Below are positions 31,749 through 37,927 of a DNA stretch of 64,000 bases, piece after piece. A program made the translations under genes and the position numbers. The notes under the pieces were generated by a model. The model was not told the origin of the DNA. It saw only the letters and a program-made list of their open reading frames with translations, and did no database searches. Every line of letters starts with the position of its first letter. Position 1 is the first letter of the stretch. Origin of the DNA: Treponema sp. GTDB lineage: Bacteria > Spirochaetota > Spirochaetia > Treponematales > Treponemataceae. The DNA is taken from contig JAFXSM010000027.1 in the NCBI GenBank assembly GCA_017525605.1, positions 18,027 to 82,026 on the forward strand, written 5' to 3'.

Positions 31749-33313
31749 GGAATAAAGAAAAAGACGAAATTGAAAACCAGGCAGGGAAAAAGCAGCTCGG
31801 AACAGAGCAGGCTTTTGCCGTTCCGTACACAAACAGAACCCCGTGGGCTGATTTCTCAATCTTAAACCGACTAACACCAGAAAAGCTGGCGTCAATACTT
31901 CGTGATGTCCGCTCAGGCGAATGCCCCGCCGAATATCTGGAGCTTGCCCAGGATATGGAGATGAAAGATCTGCATTACCGCTCGGTTCTCTCAACGAGAA
32001 AGGATGCGGTCTGCGGGCTTAAAATCAAAATCGAGCCGGCGAGCGATGACAAGCGAGATATGGAGATTGCTCAGGCCGTGGAGAATGACATCATCAGGAA
32101 CAAATCAGCCCGCTTCGTTCCCCTCGTGCGTGACATGCTTGACGCTCTAGCAAAAGGCTTCTCCGTCTGTGAGATTGAATGGAACACAACAAGCAAGCTG
32201 TGGAAACCGAGAAAATACACATGGAAAGACCCTCGCTGGTTTCAGTACGACAAGGAGACTGGCCAGACACCAATGCTCCGTGACGAGCTGACAAGCGAAC
32301 TTCACCCGCTTCTTCCCAATAAATTCATAATCCACGAGCCACACTTAATCAGCGGAACACAGATTGCGGGCGGTCTTGCACTCCCAGCTTTGTTTTATTT
32401 CATGCTTAAAAGCTATGATGTGACAAGTTGGGCGGCTTTCATTGACCGCTACGGATTTCCGATTCGATTAGGCAAATACAGCCGAAAGGCAACAAAAGAC
32501 GACATCACAACTCTACGCCGTGCGGTCGCTTCAATCGGAGCAGACTTCGGTGCTGTCATTCCTGAAGGAGCAACAATCGAAATCATCGAATCAAAAACAA
32601 GCGGAGAAAATTCCGATGCCTATCAAAAAATGGCAACTTGGATAGACAAGCAGATTTCAAAACTCGTTCTCGGTCAGACAATGACAACTGACGACGGCTC
32701 AAGCCGTGCACAGGGCGAAGTCCACGAGGAAGTAAGACAGGACATTGCTGCAGCAGATGCGCTCGCTGTCGCAGACACGCTCAACTCAATGCTTGTTGTT
32801 CCTTATGTGAATTTCAATTTTGGCGAGCAGGAACGCTACCCCGAAATCATCCTGTATAAGCCCGACGAGCAGAACATTGAGCAGGTAGTGAACGCCATCG
32901 AAAAGCTCGCACCTCACGGTCTGACAGTCCGGGCTGATGAAGTCCGCTCGCTTCTCGGTCTTTCAAAGCCGGAAGATGACGATGAAATCATCGGCGGAAG
33001 AATGCCTGTTTCAGCTCCTGAAGAAACCGATTTGAACTCAAAAAAGGAACTCAACGCTGCATCAACTGGCAAGCAGTCCGATTCGAGCTTTGTTTCTGAC
33101 ATCGAATCGGACTACGCAAGCGACCTTGTACCAATCAGCGACGAAATAGCGGAAGTGTTGGAAAAGGCAGCGGACAAAGCAACAGACTTTGACAGCTTCA
33201 AGGCGGAACTTTTGCGGCTCTCGTCAGAATGGAGCGCGGACAAAATCGCCGACCTGATGGCGATAGCGTTCTTCTCAGCTCGTGCCAAAGGCGACAACAA
33301 TTTTGCAGGGTAA
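31742..33313 (+). CDS. Portal protein (Mu gp29, DUF935)
   Basis: A 523-residue DUF935 portal. Typical elements: DMEMKDLHYRSVLSTRKDAVCGL near the N-terminus, SVCEIEWNTTSKLWKPRKYTWKDPRWFQYD in the middle, then the WAAFIDRYGFPIRLGKYS core and a region with TTDDGSSRAQGEVHEEVR. It forms the ring through which DNA enters the head. The overlap with the terminase gene is 7 bases. Confidence 0.93.
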   Translation: MVGNKEKDEIENQAGKKQLGTEQAFAVPYTNRTPWADFSILNRLTPEKLASILRDVRSGECPAEYLELAQDMEMKDLHYRSVLSTRKDAVCGLKIKIEPASDDKRDMEIAQAVENDIIRNKSARFVPLVRDMLDALAKGFSVCEIEWNTTSKLWKPRKYTWKDPRWFQYDKETGQTPMLRDELTSELHPLLPNKFIIHEPHLISGTQIAGGLALPALFYFMLKSYDVTSWAAFIDRYGFPIRLGKYSRKATKDDITTLRRAVASIGADFGAVIPEGATIEIIESKTSGENSDAYQKMATWIDKQISKLVLGQTMTTDDGSSRAQGEVHEEVRQDIAAADALAVADTLNSMLVVPYVNFNFGEQERYPEIILYKPDEQNIEQVVNAIEKLAPHGLTVRADEVRSLLGLSKPEDDDEIIGGRMPVSAPEETDLNSKKELNAASTGKQSDSSFVSDIESDYASDLVPISDEIAEVLEKAADKATDFDSFKAELLRLSSEWSADKIADLMAIAFFSARAKGDNNFAG

Positions 33314-33316
33314 AAA

Positions 33317-34624
33317 ATGGCAGACAAACTCATTCCAAAACAGGCTCTCGACTACATCAGAAACAAAAAGCTCCGCCCGGCGTTCTCATACAAGGATGTG
33401 TGGAACGAGGAACACGCCACCGCTTTCACGGTCGCAAAGGCTATGCAGCTTGATGTTCTTTCCGACATAAAAGGAGCTGTCGAAAAGGCGATTGAAAAAG
33501 GAACGACTTTTGAGCAGTTCAAGAAAGAACTAAAACCCACACTAATGCAAAAAGGCTGGTGGGGAAAAAGAGAAATGACTGACCCGCTCACAGGCGAAAC
33601 AATAACCGCACAGCTCGGAAGCGACCGACGCTTGAAAACAATCTACAGCACGAACCTTCGAAGCGCATATCAGAAAGGACAGTATGACCGCACAATGGAA
33701 AGCGACCTGCATCCATATCTGATGTACAGGATCGGAGCAAGCGTTCATCACCGGGAACAGCATTTGAGATGGAACAACCTTATCCGCCCGAAAGACGACC
33801 CAATCTGGAACAGTATTTTTCCGCCCAACGGTTACGGCTGCAAGTGCTACACTGTCGCCGTAACACAAGCACGAAAAGAAAGGTATGAGCGAGATGGCGT
33901 GCCTTATTATGACAGCTGGAATGAAAAGACAGTTCGCCAGCCAGTGCAAACTACCGCACCTCGTATGTCATACGATGTGTATGAGAATGTCCGTAAGGGA
34001 ATTGTAGAGCGTATTCCGAAAGGAATAACACCGGGCTTTAACTGGAATCAAGGAAAGGCAGACCGTGTCTTTTCGTCTGCACAGGCTCTTGTTAAAAAGC
34101 TAGGAGTCAGCATGGACAGCGAAAATTCAGACTTTTTGAAATCCATTGCGGGCGACAGGATTTTCAGAACCAATTTTCAAAGTTTCGTGGACAACAGCTT
34201 CAACGGAAGTCATAAAGGACACGAAATCACGGCGGCAGGATTTTTGGATAACACGGTTGTTCAATGGCTCAGAAAAAATGTCGGAATTGATGTCGGAACA
34301 GACACAGTCATAGGCTTGGAATCTCGGCTCATAAAAGGCATAAAAGCCACTCGGCACAATATTCAGAAAACAGATGCAGAGATTTTGCTTGATGCGATTC
34401 TTTATGGTCGCACTTACTGGGCAACTGACCCGCATGGCAACAAAGGAAAATCAGCAATAGTTTTTTTTATGCCTGTAGACGAAAATACTTGGATAAAAAT
34501 TGCAGTGCGTCCTGTTGAAGTCGTGAACGGAATATCAAGTGCATTTATAAGGTCTGTAGGTTATTTATCAGATGAAGCTGTAAAAAATGATATAAACGGA
34601 AAGTTTTTGAAAGAGATAAAATAG
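33317..34624 (+). CDS. Head morphogenesis protein gpF with C-terminal toxin-like nuclease domain
   Basis: 435 residues. Residues 1-215 are the Mu gpF (SPP1 gp7-like) minor head protein, with the marker LMYRIGASVHHREQHLRWNNLI and the metal-binding-like IFPPNGYGCKCYTV. After about residue 240 an extra domain follows, ending ATDPHGNKGKSAIVFFMPVDENTWIKIAVRP. It is AT-richer than the first half and resembles phage barnase/EndoU/RelE-like (PBECR) nuclease domains attached to gpF in many phages. Such domains are thought to be delivered with the DNA; the assignment of the exact family is tentative. Confidence 0.88.
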   Translation: MADKLIPKQALDYIRNKKLRPAFSYKDVWNEEHATAFTVAKAMQLDVLSDIKGAVEKAIEKGTTFEQFKKELKPTLMQKGWWGKREMTDPLTGETITAQLGSDRRLKTIYSTNLRSAYQKGQYDRTMESDLHPYLMYRIGASVHHREQHLRWNNLIRPKDDPIWNSIFPPNGYGCKCYTVAVTQARKERYERDGVPYYDSWNEKTVRQPVQTTAPRMSYDVYENVRKGIVERIPKGITPGFNWNQGKADRVFSSAQALVKKLGVSMDSENSDFLKSIAGDRIFRTNFQSFVDNSFNGSHKGHEITAAGFLDNTVVQWLRKNVGIDVGTDTVIGLESRLIKGIKATRHNIQKTDAEILLDAILYGRTYWATDPHGNKGKSAIVFFMPVDENTWIKIAVRPVEVVNGISSAFIRSVGYLSDEAVKNDINGKFLKEIK

Positions 34625-34694
34625 AACCATGCCAAGCAGAGGAAGCTCGCCTGAGTCCAACGGATGGTATCTTCCGACTTTGAAACATGGTTCT
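34623..34694. ncRNA. Structured element 1 of the right-arm noncoding region
   Basis: A perfect 9-bp stem AGAACCATG (34623-34631) / CATGGTTCT (34686-34694) encloses a second stem GGAAG (34641-34645) / CTTCC (34671-34675) and an apical TCC/GGA. It begins in the gpF stop codon. No long ORF is present from 34625 to 35224. No known RNA class is recognised; transcription is likely by read-through from gpF. Confidence 0.5.
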
Positions 34695-34746
34695 TGAAGT
34701 CAAATATAGCATATTCTCGCAGAAAGGCAAGTCAAGAGCAACTTAT

Positions 34747-34781
34747 AACCGCTGTTAAACCACAACAGCGGTTTTCTTTTT
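34747..34781 (+). terminator. Terminator in direct-repeat copy 1
   Basis: AACCGCTGTT (34747-34756) pairs perfectly with AACAGCGGTT (34764-34773) around a 7-base loop, then TTTCTTTTT. It would end the packaging-arm transcript. Confidence 0.85.
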
Positions 34782-34904
34782 CTATACTTGCATCATACGC
34801 TTTCATCAATCAGTGGGCATCGCAGTCCCCCTCCAAACCGCGATGTCGGCTGACTGATTTCGTGACAATCTAACCGTGCGAGCGGAAGGTGGTGAATCAA
34901 TGAA
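34747..34904 (+). repeat. 158-bp direct repeat, copy 1 (terminator, two-stem RNA element, ribosome site)
   Basis: Nearly the same 158 bases recur at 35072-35229, offset by 325. After the terminator, AATCAGT/ACTGATT and an inner CATCGC/GCGATG form a nested hairpin with a C-rich loop (CCCCCTCC). Then come the ribosome site GGAAGGTGGTG and an ATG. In this copy the ATG opens a frame of only 8 codons, so the downstream gene has been lost here, yet the leader is kept almost unchanged. Confidence 0.85.
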
Positions 34905-34935
34905 TACAATCAGATTATGGAGTTGAAGAAAATTC

Positions 34936-35023
34936 GGTAAGTAAGGACGGTTGGATTCGAAACGCAACTGCAACAGGAATTACCTGCCATCGCTCCTATA
35001 CTTGGTGTCTTTCCTTACTTACC
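34936..35023. ncRNA. Structured element 2: 12-bp perfect stem between the repeat copies
   Basis: GGTAAGTAAGGA (34936-34947) pairs perfectly with TCCTTACTTACC (35012-35023). The 64-base interior contains CAGG/CCTG and an ATTCGAAA segment. It looks vaguely tRNA-like at the acceptor stem but has no T-arm before the 3' strand, so it is not called a tRNA. Confidence 0.5.
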
Positions 35024-35071
35024 TTTACTTGCATAATACGATTGTCCGCCCCAGAAATCAAGCAATCTTTT

Positions 35072-35108
35072 AACCGCTGTTAATACACGACAGCGGTTTT
35101 CTTTTTTT
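35072..35108 (+). terminator. Terminator in direct-repeat copy 2
   Basis: AACCGCTGT (35072-35080) pairs with ACAGCGGTT (35090-35098), followed by TTCTTTTTTT. The loop differs from copy 1 while the stem is kept. Confidence 0.85.
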
Positions 35109-35229
35109 ATACTTACATCATACGCTTTCATCAATCAGTGGGCATCGCAGTCCCCCTCCAAACCGCGATGTCCGCTGACTGATTTCGTGACAATCTAACC
35201 GTGCGAGCGGAAGGTGGTGAATCAATGAA
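35072..35229 (+). repeat. 158-bp direct repeat, copy 2, leading into the membrane-protein gene
   Basis: Same order as copy 1: terminator, nested hairpin AATCAGT...ACTGATT, ribosome site, ATG. Here the ATG at 35225 opens the 71-residue membrane-protein gene. Most differences between the copies lie in the terminator loop and spacers; the leader hairpin differs by one unpaired base. Confidence 0.85.
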
Positions 35230-35440
35230 GAAATGGACTAAATGCTTGCTCAGCTTCTGGCTGTGGATTGCTGTAATTCTTGTGTCGTTTATGATGCTTA
35301 TCGTGTCACTCGTCGCAAACGCAGTTCCTCAGATAACTTTTGCGATTTTTGCGGTCGTGATTTTCGGACTTTCCATCGCAGTTCCGATTATCAATCCCGG
35401 CATCTTCGCCAAGCAGATTACATCCGCAATAGGCGTTTAG
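35225..35440 (+). CDS. Small hydrophobic membrane protein
   Basis: 71 residues with two membrane segments (LLSFWLWIAVILVSFMMLIVSLV and ITFAIFAVVIFGLSIAVPII) after a lysine-containing start (MKKWTKC). It is preceded by the duplicated structured leader and GGAAGGTGGTG. Candidate roles are superinfection exclusion, a second holin, or the toxin of a type I toxin-antitoxin module regulated by the leader RNA. Sequence alone does not decide among them. Confidence 0.7.
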   Translation: MKKWTKCLLSFWLWIAVILVSFMMLIVSLVANAVPQITFAIFAVVIFGLSIAVPIINPGIFAKQITSAIGV

Positions 35441-35488
35441 AAACTTACTGTTGCGATGAAGAAAAAAATTGTCCATAAAGGAGCGGCC

Positions 35489-35725
35489 ATGGCAATTTTG
35501 CTGAACAGTCAAGAAAAGGCATTCATGTACGGCGAAAACAAACTAAGACAAGATGATGTACAACAGGCTGTCAACAGTATGACCTATCAAGACTTGAAGC
35601 AGGCCGCCGCTTCTTTTTTATTACTGTGTCAGAAAATCGGTCTGTCCCCGAAAGAAACAATGGGGATTCTTGAAAGCGAGGTAAAAAATGAAAATTTACA
35701 TTGCTGGAAAAGTAACCGGACTTGA
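35489..35725 (+). CDS. Small helical protein of unknown function
   Basis: 78 residues, starting MAILLNSQEKAFMYGENKLR and containing a helical run (DLKQAAASFLLLCQKIGLSPKETMGILESEV). AAGGAG lies 5 bases before the ATG; an earlier ATG at 35456 lacks a ribosome site. It overlaps the next gene by 38 bases. No family recognised. Confidence 0.6.
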   Translation: MAILLNSQEKAFMYGENKLRQDDVQQAVNSMTYQDLKQAAASFLLLCQKIGLSPKETMGILESEVKNENLHCWKSNRT

Positions 35726-35996
35726 AAAACCGGACATCTTCAAAAAATTCTACGACAGCGGAAACCTTCTTAAAAAAGCCGAACATCTAGTGATGTCACC
35801 GGCAGTCCTTGCCTTGAACGAGGGCTTCGAGCACTCCGACTATATGCACATCTGCTATGCGATGATAGATGTGTGCGATGCTGTCTATATGCAGAAAGAC
35901 TGGCAGCAGTCCAAAGGTGCACGGATGGAGCTTCAGTACGCGAAGGACAAGAAGAAGCTGATAATTTACGAAGACGAAGCCACCCGCGAAGACTGA
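35688..35996 (+). CDS. DUF4406-like (nucleoside deoxyribosyltransferase-fold) protein
   Basis: 102 residues. The opening MKIYIAGKVTGLE and later VCDAVYMQKDWQQSKGARMELQYAKDKKKLIIYE match the small DUF4406 group. This group has the nucleoside 2-deoxyribosyltransferase fold and is frequent on phages. A role in nucleotide or nicotinamide-nucleotide metabolism, possibly counter-defence, is inferred. It overlaps the upstream gene, so it is coexpressed. Confidence 0.8.
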   Translation: MKIYIAGKVTGLEKPDIFKKFYDSGNLLKKAEHLVMSPAVLALNEGFEHSDYMHICYAMIDVCDAVYMQKDWQQSKGARMELQYAKDKKKLIIYEDEATRED

Positions 35997-36017
35997 AAGC
36001 GGAAGGACTGATGAAAG

Positions 36018-36401
36018 ATGAGCAAACAATATAAATGTGCAATATGCAAGAAAACAATCACAAGCGGAAAACGAATTGACCCAGATCCAGCTATCCCCGA
36101 AATAAAAAAGACTATGTATTTTTGCGGCTCTCGCTGTCAGAATGTTTTTATAGGTTCAATAAAACGAAGCCGAACAAAAGAAAAAAAGAAAGAATGGCGT
36201 GAAGAACTGGAACAACGAGAAGACCAATGCAAAACAAATGGAGATTATATCCGACTGTTTGAAACTCTCACCACCGATGAAAAGGAATTTTTGACAGCAG
36301 TTGGTCTTGGAACTTTCATGGCTCAAAAAACGCTGAAAGAATTTTACGCATCACTAAAAGAAAGAGTTGCCGTTTACAAAGACCGGGAACAGAAAATATA
36401 G
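36018..36401 (+). CDS. Zinc-ribbon-like small protein
   Basis: 127 residues. The N-terminus has YKCAICKKTITSGKR...MYFCGSRCQNVFIG, a four-cysteine treble-clef-like pattern (CxxC...CxxxC). A very basic helix follows (KRSRTKEKKKEWREELEQRE). It is the last phage gene before the right end. Function unknown; nucleic-acid or protein binding is likely. Confidence 0.7.
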   Translation: MSKQYKCAICKKTITSGKRIDPDPAIPEIKKTMYFCGSRCQNVFIGSIKRSRTKEKKKEWREELEQREDQCKTNGDYIRLFETLTTDEKEFLTAVGLGTFMAQKTLKEFYASLKERVAVYKDREQKI

Positions 36402-36416
36402 TTTTGGAGAGAAAAA

Positions 36417-36469
36417 AAGCGATAAATCAAAGCGAATTTTAGCAACAAAAACGCTTTGATTTATCGCTT
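36417..36469 (-). terminator. 18-bp perfect inverted repeat near the right prophage end
   Basis: AAGCGATAAATCAAAGCG (36417-36434) pairs perfectly with its partner at 36452-36469. Read leftward it is followed by a T-run (from AAAAAAA at 36412-36418), so it should stop transcription entering the phage from the right. With 4152-4194 at the other end, the prophage is insulated on both sides. Confidence 0.75.
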
Positions 36470-36501
36470 ATTGTGCAATCCTTTTGCATAATATTCCCAC
36501 T

Positions 36502-36538
36502 AAATCCCGCCTTTTCCCTAAAAATCCCGTCTTTTCGC
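36502..36538 (-). promoter_or_regulatory. Two tandem candidate transposase-binding sites, right end
   Basis: AAATCCCGCCTTTTCCC (36502-36518) and AAATCCCGTCTTTTCGC (36522-36538) are 17-base direct repeats with a 20-base period, 32 bases from the element end. A related inverted sequence lies at 4106-4123 of the left end (13 of 18 matches). This pattern fits MuA-type end-binding sites. Confidence 0.5.
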
Positions 36539-36570
36539 TTCCAAAACTCAATATTATCTTTGCTTATTAT
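36535..36570 (-). repeat. Right terminal inverted repeat of the prophage
   Basis: The reverse complement begins ATAATAAGCAAAGA and has GAGTTTTGGAAGCGA at position 22. It matches the left end at 27 of 36 positions. Confidence 0.8.
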
Positions 36571-36578
36571 AAGAGATT
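36571..36578. repeat. Right copy of the prophage target-site duplication
   Basis: AAGAGATT, identical to 4088-4095. Confidence 0.8.
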
Positions 36579-37766
36579 CTTGATTTATGCCTGCATAATT
36601 ACGCATACGACCCGCAATGCGAGGGCGAGCGGAGCGAATACGCTATACAATTTTTCCGCGAGCTGAATGGAGAGCAGAAAAACGCCGTTGCCTCGGAAAT
36701 ATCAAAAATCCTTAAAACCTACGAAATCAAAGACGATTGGGATTGGAATCGCCTTCATTTTTTCATCACGGCGGCAAAAATCGCACGCGAGGGATTCTAT
36801 GAAATCGGCGATGCATTGCTGGAGCGTTTTTCGGAATGTGACGATTACGCGGTTTGCAGAGCTTTTCCCGCCGAGTCGATTCTGACGCTTTTGGATTTTG
36901 AAGGTCTTTCGAAAATTGCGGAACGGCGTGGCGAGGCATTTTTGCGTGACAGAGACGAAAGCGAGGATGATTCTCTCCTTTACTGCCTGCACGGAGTTTC
37001 TTATGAGGACGCGCGGAAAATGCTGGAAGGGCGGGCAAAATCCAGCGAAAAAATCCGGGCGTTTTTGGAGCGAATCGAGCAGACAGCACAAAAATCTTCC
37101 GAATACCAAAAGCAGCACAAAAGCAACGAAAGCGCGTTTAAACAAGTAAAATCGCTGGCAGAAAACAACAAGATGATTCCGAGAAAACTCCGGAATGAGT
37201 TGAGCGATGACGAAAAAATGTATTTTGCCAAAAAGCTGCTCGAACAAAAATCGCAGAAAAAGCGGCTCGGCTATATTCGGCTTTTCGACCATTATTGGAA
37301 ATGCTTGTTTCCCGACGACCCGCGAAAGCTCCTTCCGCTTTTTTCAAAGCGCAAAAATTCTTGGTACAACGAACGTCTCGTCGATGTCCTGACTCCGTTC
37401 GCTCTTCCGGAACTCCGCGAAATCGCGGGAAACGCGCTGGAAAGCGACGATTACGGATTTTTCTATTTGGCATTGCTGAAGAAAAATTTCCGCGTGGGCG
37501 ATGGCGAGAAGATTACAAAAAAACTTGCCAAAGAGAAAAAGCCACACGCTTTTCATCACTCGGGCGGTATTGTTCTCTCCATTTTCGAAGCGAACATAAC
37601 GGCGGATTGCCGTTTGCCGCTTGAGCTTTTTGTTGAAGAAACCGTGTGCGGTCAGTGCAGGTTGGACGCGGTGGACTTGCTTGCGAAAGCGGGCGTCCTT
37701 TCGGCGGAACTCAAAGCGGAGCGGGCTTTTGATTCCTACGAGCTGTCTTTGGCATACGGCGATTGA
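36579..37766 (+). pseudogene. 3' fragment (395 codons) of the gene split by the prophage
   Basis: The frame is open from the insertion point to the TGA at 37766 with no stop. The first residues are LDLCLHNYAYDPQCEGERSE, which continue the fragment ending DFTKEI at 4095. The whole protein would have 433 residues. It is helical and rich in charged residues, with alternating hydrophobic helices that recall HEAT-like folds (ELREIAGNALESDDYGFFYLALLKK), and a C-terminal ELFVEETVCGQCRLDAVDLLAKAG. I do not recognise a characterised family. An internal TTG at 36816 could allow a shorter product, but no good ribosome site is seen. Confidence 0.85.
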
Positions 37767-37781
37767 TTTTCTGTACGACAG

Positions 37782-37835
37782 CGTGCAACGCAAATGCAAC
37801 GTATTTTTTTTCGTCGCATTTGCATCGCATTTTTA
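37782..37835 (+). repeat. Dispersed terminator-like repeat, copy 4
   Basis: Same layout as 2167-2212: a GCAACGCAA core, CGTATTTTTTTT, then CGTCGCATTTGCATCGCA. The stem CGTGCA (37782-37787) / TGCAACG (37795-37801) has a one-base bulge. It follows the stop of the interrupted gene. Confidence 0.65.
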
Positions 37836-37860
37836 CTACAATAAATTTCATATTTTCTTG

Positions 37861-37909
37861 TTGACAATATCCGTTCATTTCTGTTATTATCTATTTAATA
37901 ATAACAGAA
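37861..37909 (+). promoter_or_regulatory. pncB promoter with an overlapping 31-bp palindrome
   Basis: TTGACA (37861-37866), 18 bases, then TATTAT (37885-37890). A perfect inverted repeat TTCTGTTATTAT (37879-37890) / ATAATAACAGAA (37898-37909) with a 7-base centre covers the -10 and the likely start point. This is the place for a repressor, presumably one sensing NAD or niacin; I cannot match it to a known NiaR, NrtR or NadR site. Confidence 0.75.
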
Positions 37910-37927
37910 AGCGTAAGGAGGAACATT

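Larger units (their letters stand above)
4096..36570. mobile_element. Mu-like transposable prophage, about 32.5 kb, apparently intact
   Basis: It has a MuA-type DDE transposase, a MuB-type ATPase, Mor, GemA, a Ner-like protein and an S24 repressor. It also has nearly the full Mu head and tail set, lysis genes, terminase, portal and gpF. The ends are fixed by the 8-bp direct repeat outside, a 36-bp inverted repeat inside (27 of 36 positions match), and in-frame restoration of the host gene on removal. Unlike Mu, the early module is central and the two structural arms point outward. No truncated or frameshifted essential gene was seen, so it may be active. Confidence 0.93.

Noticed and set aside
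34667..34873. Plus-strand ORF in the structured region after gpF
   Set aside because: No ribosome site; it runs through two hairpins and a terminator.
34936..35023. tRNA-like element
   Set aside because: The 7-bp end pairing looks like an acceptor stem, but there is no T-arm before the 3' strand and no clear anticodon arm.
36816..37766. Intact gene starting at the TTG at 36816
   Set aside because: The frame is open 79 codons further upstream to the prophage end and joins the left fragment; the TTG has no good ribosome site.
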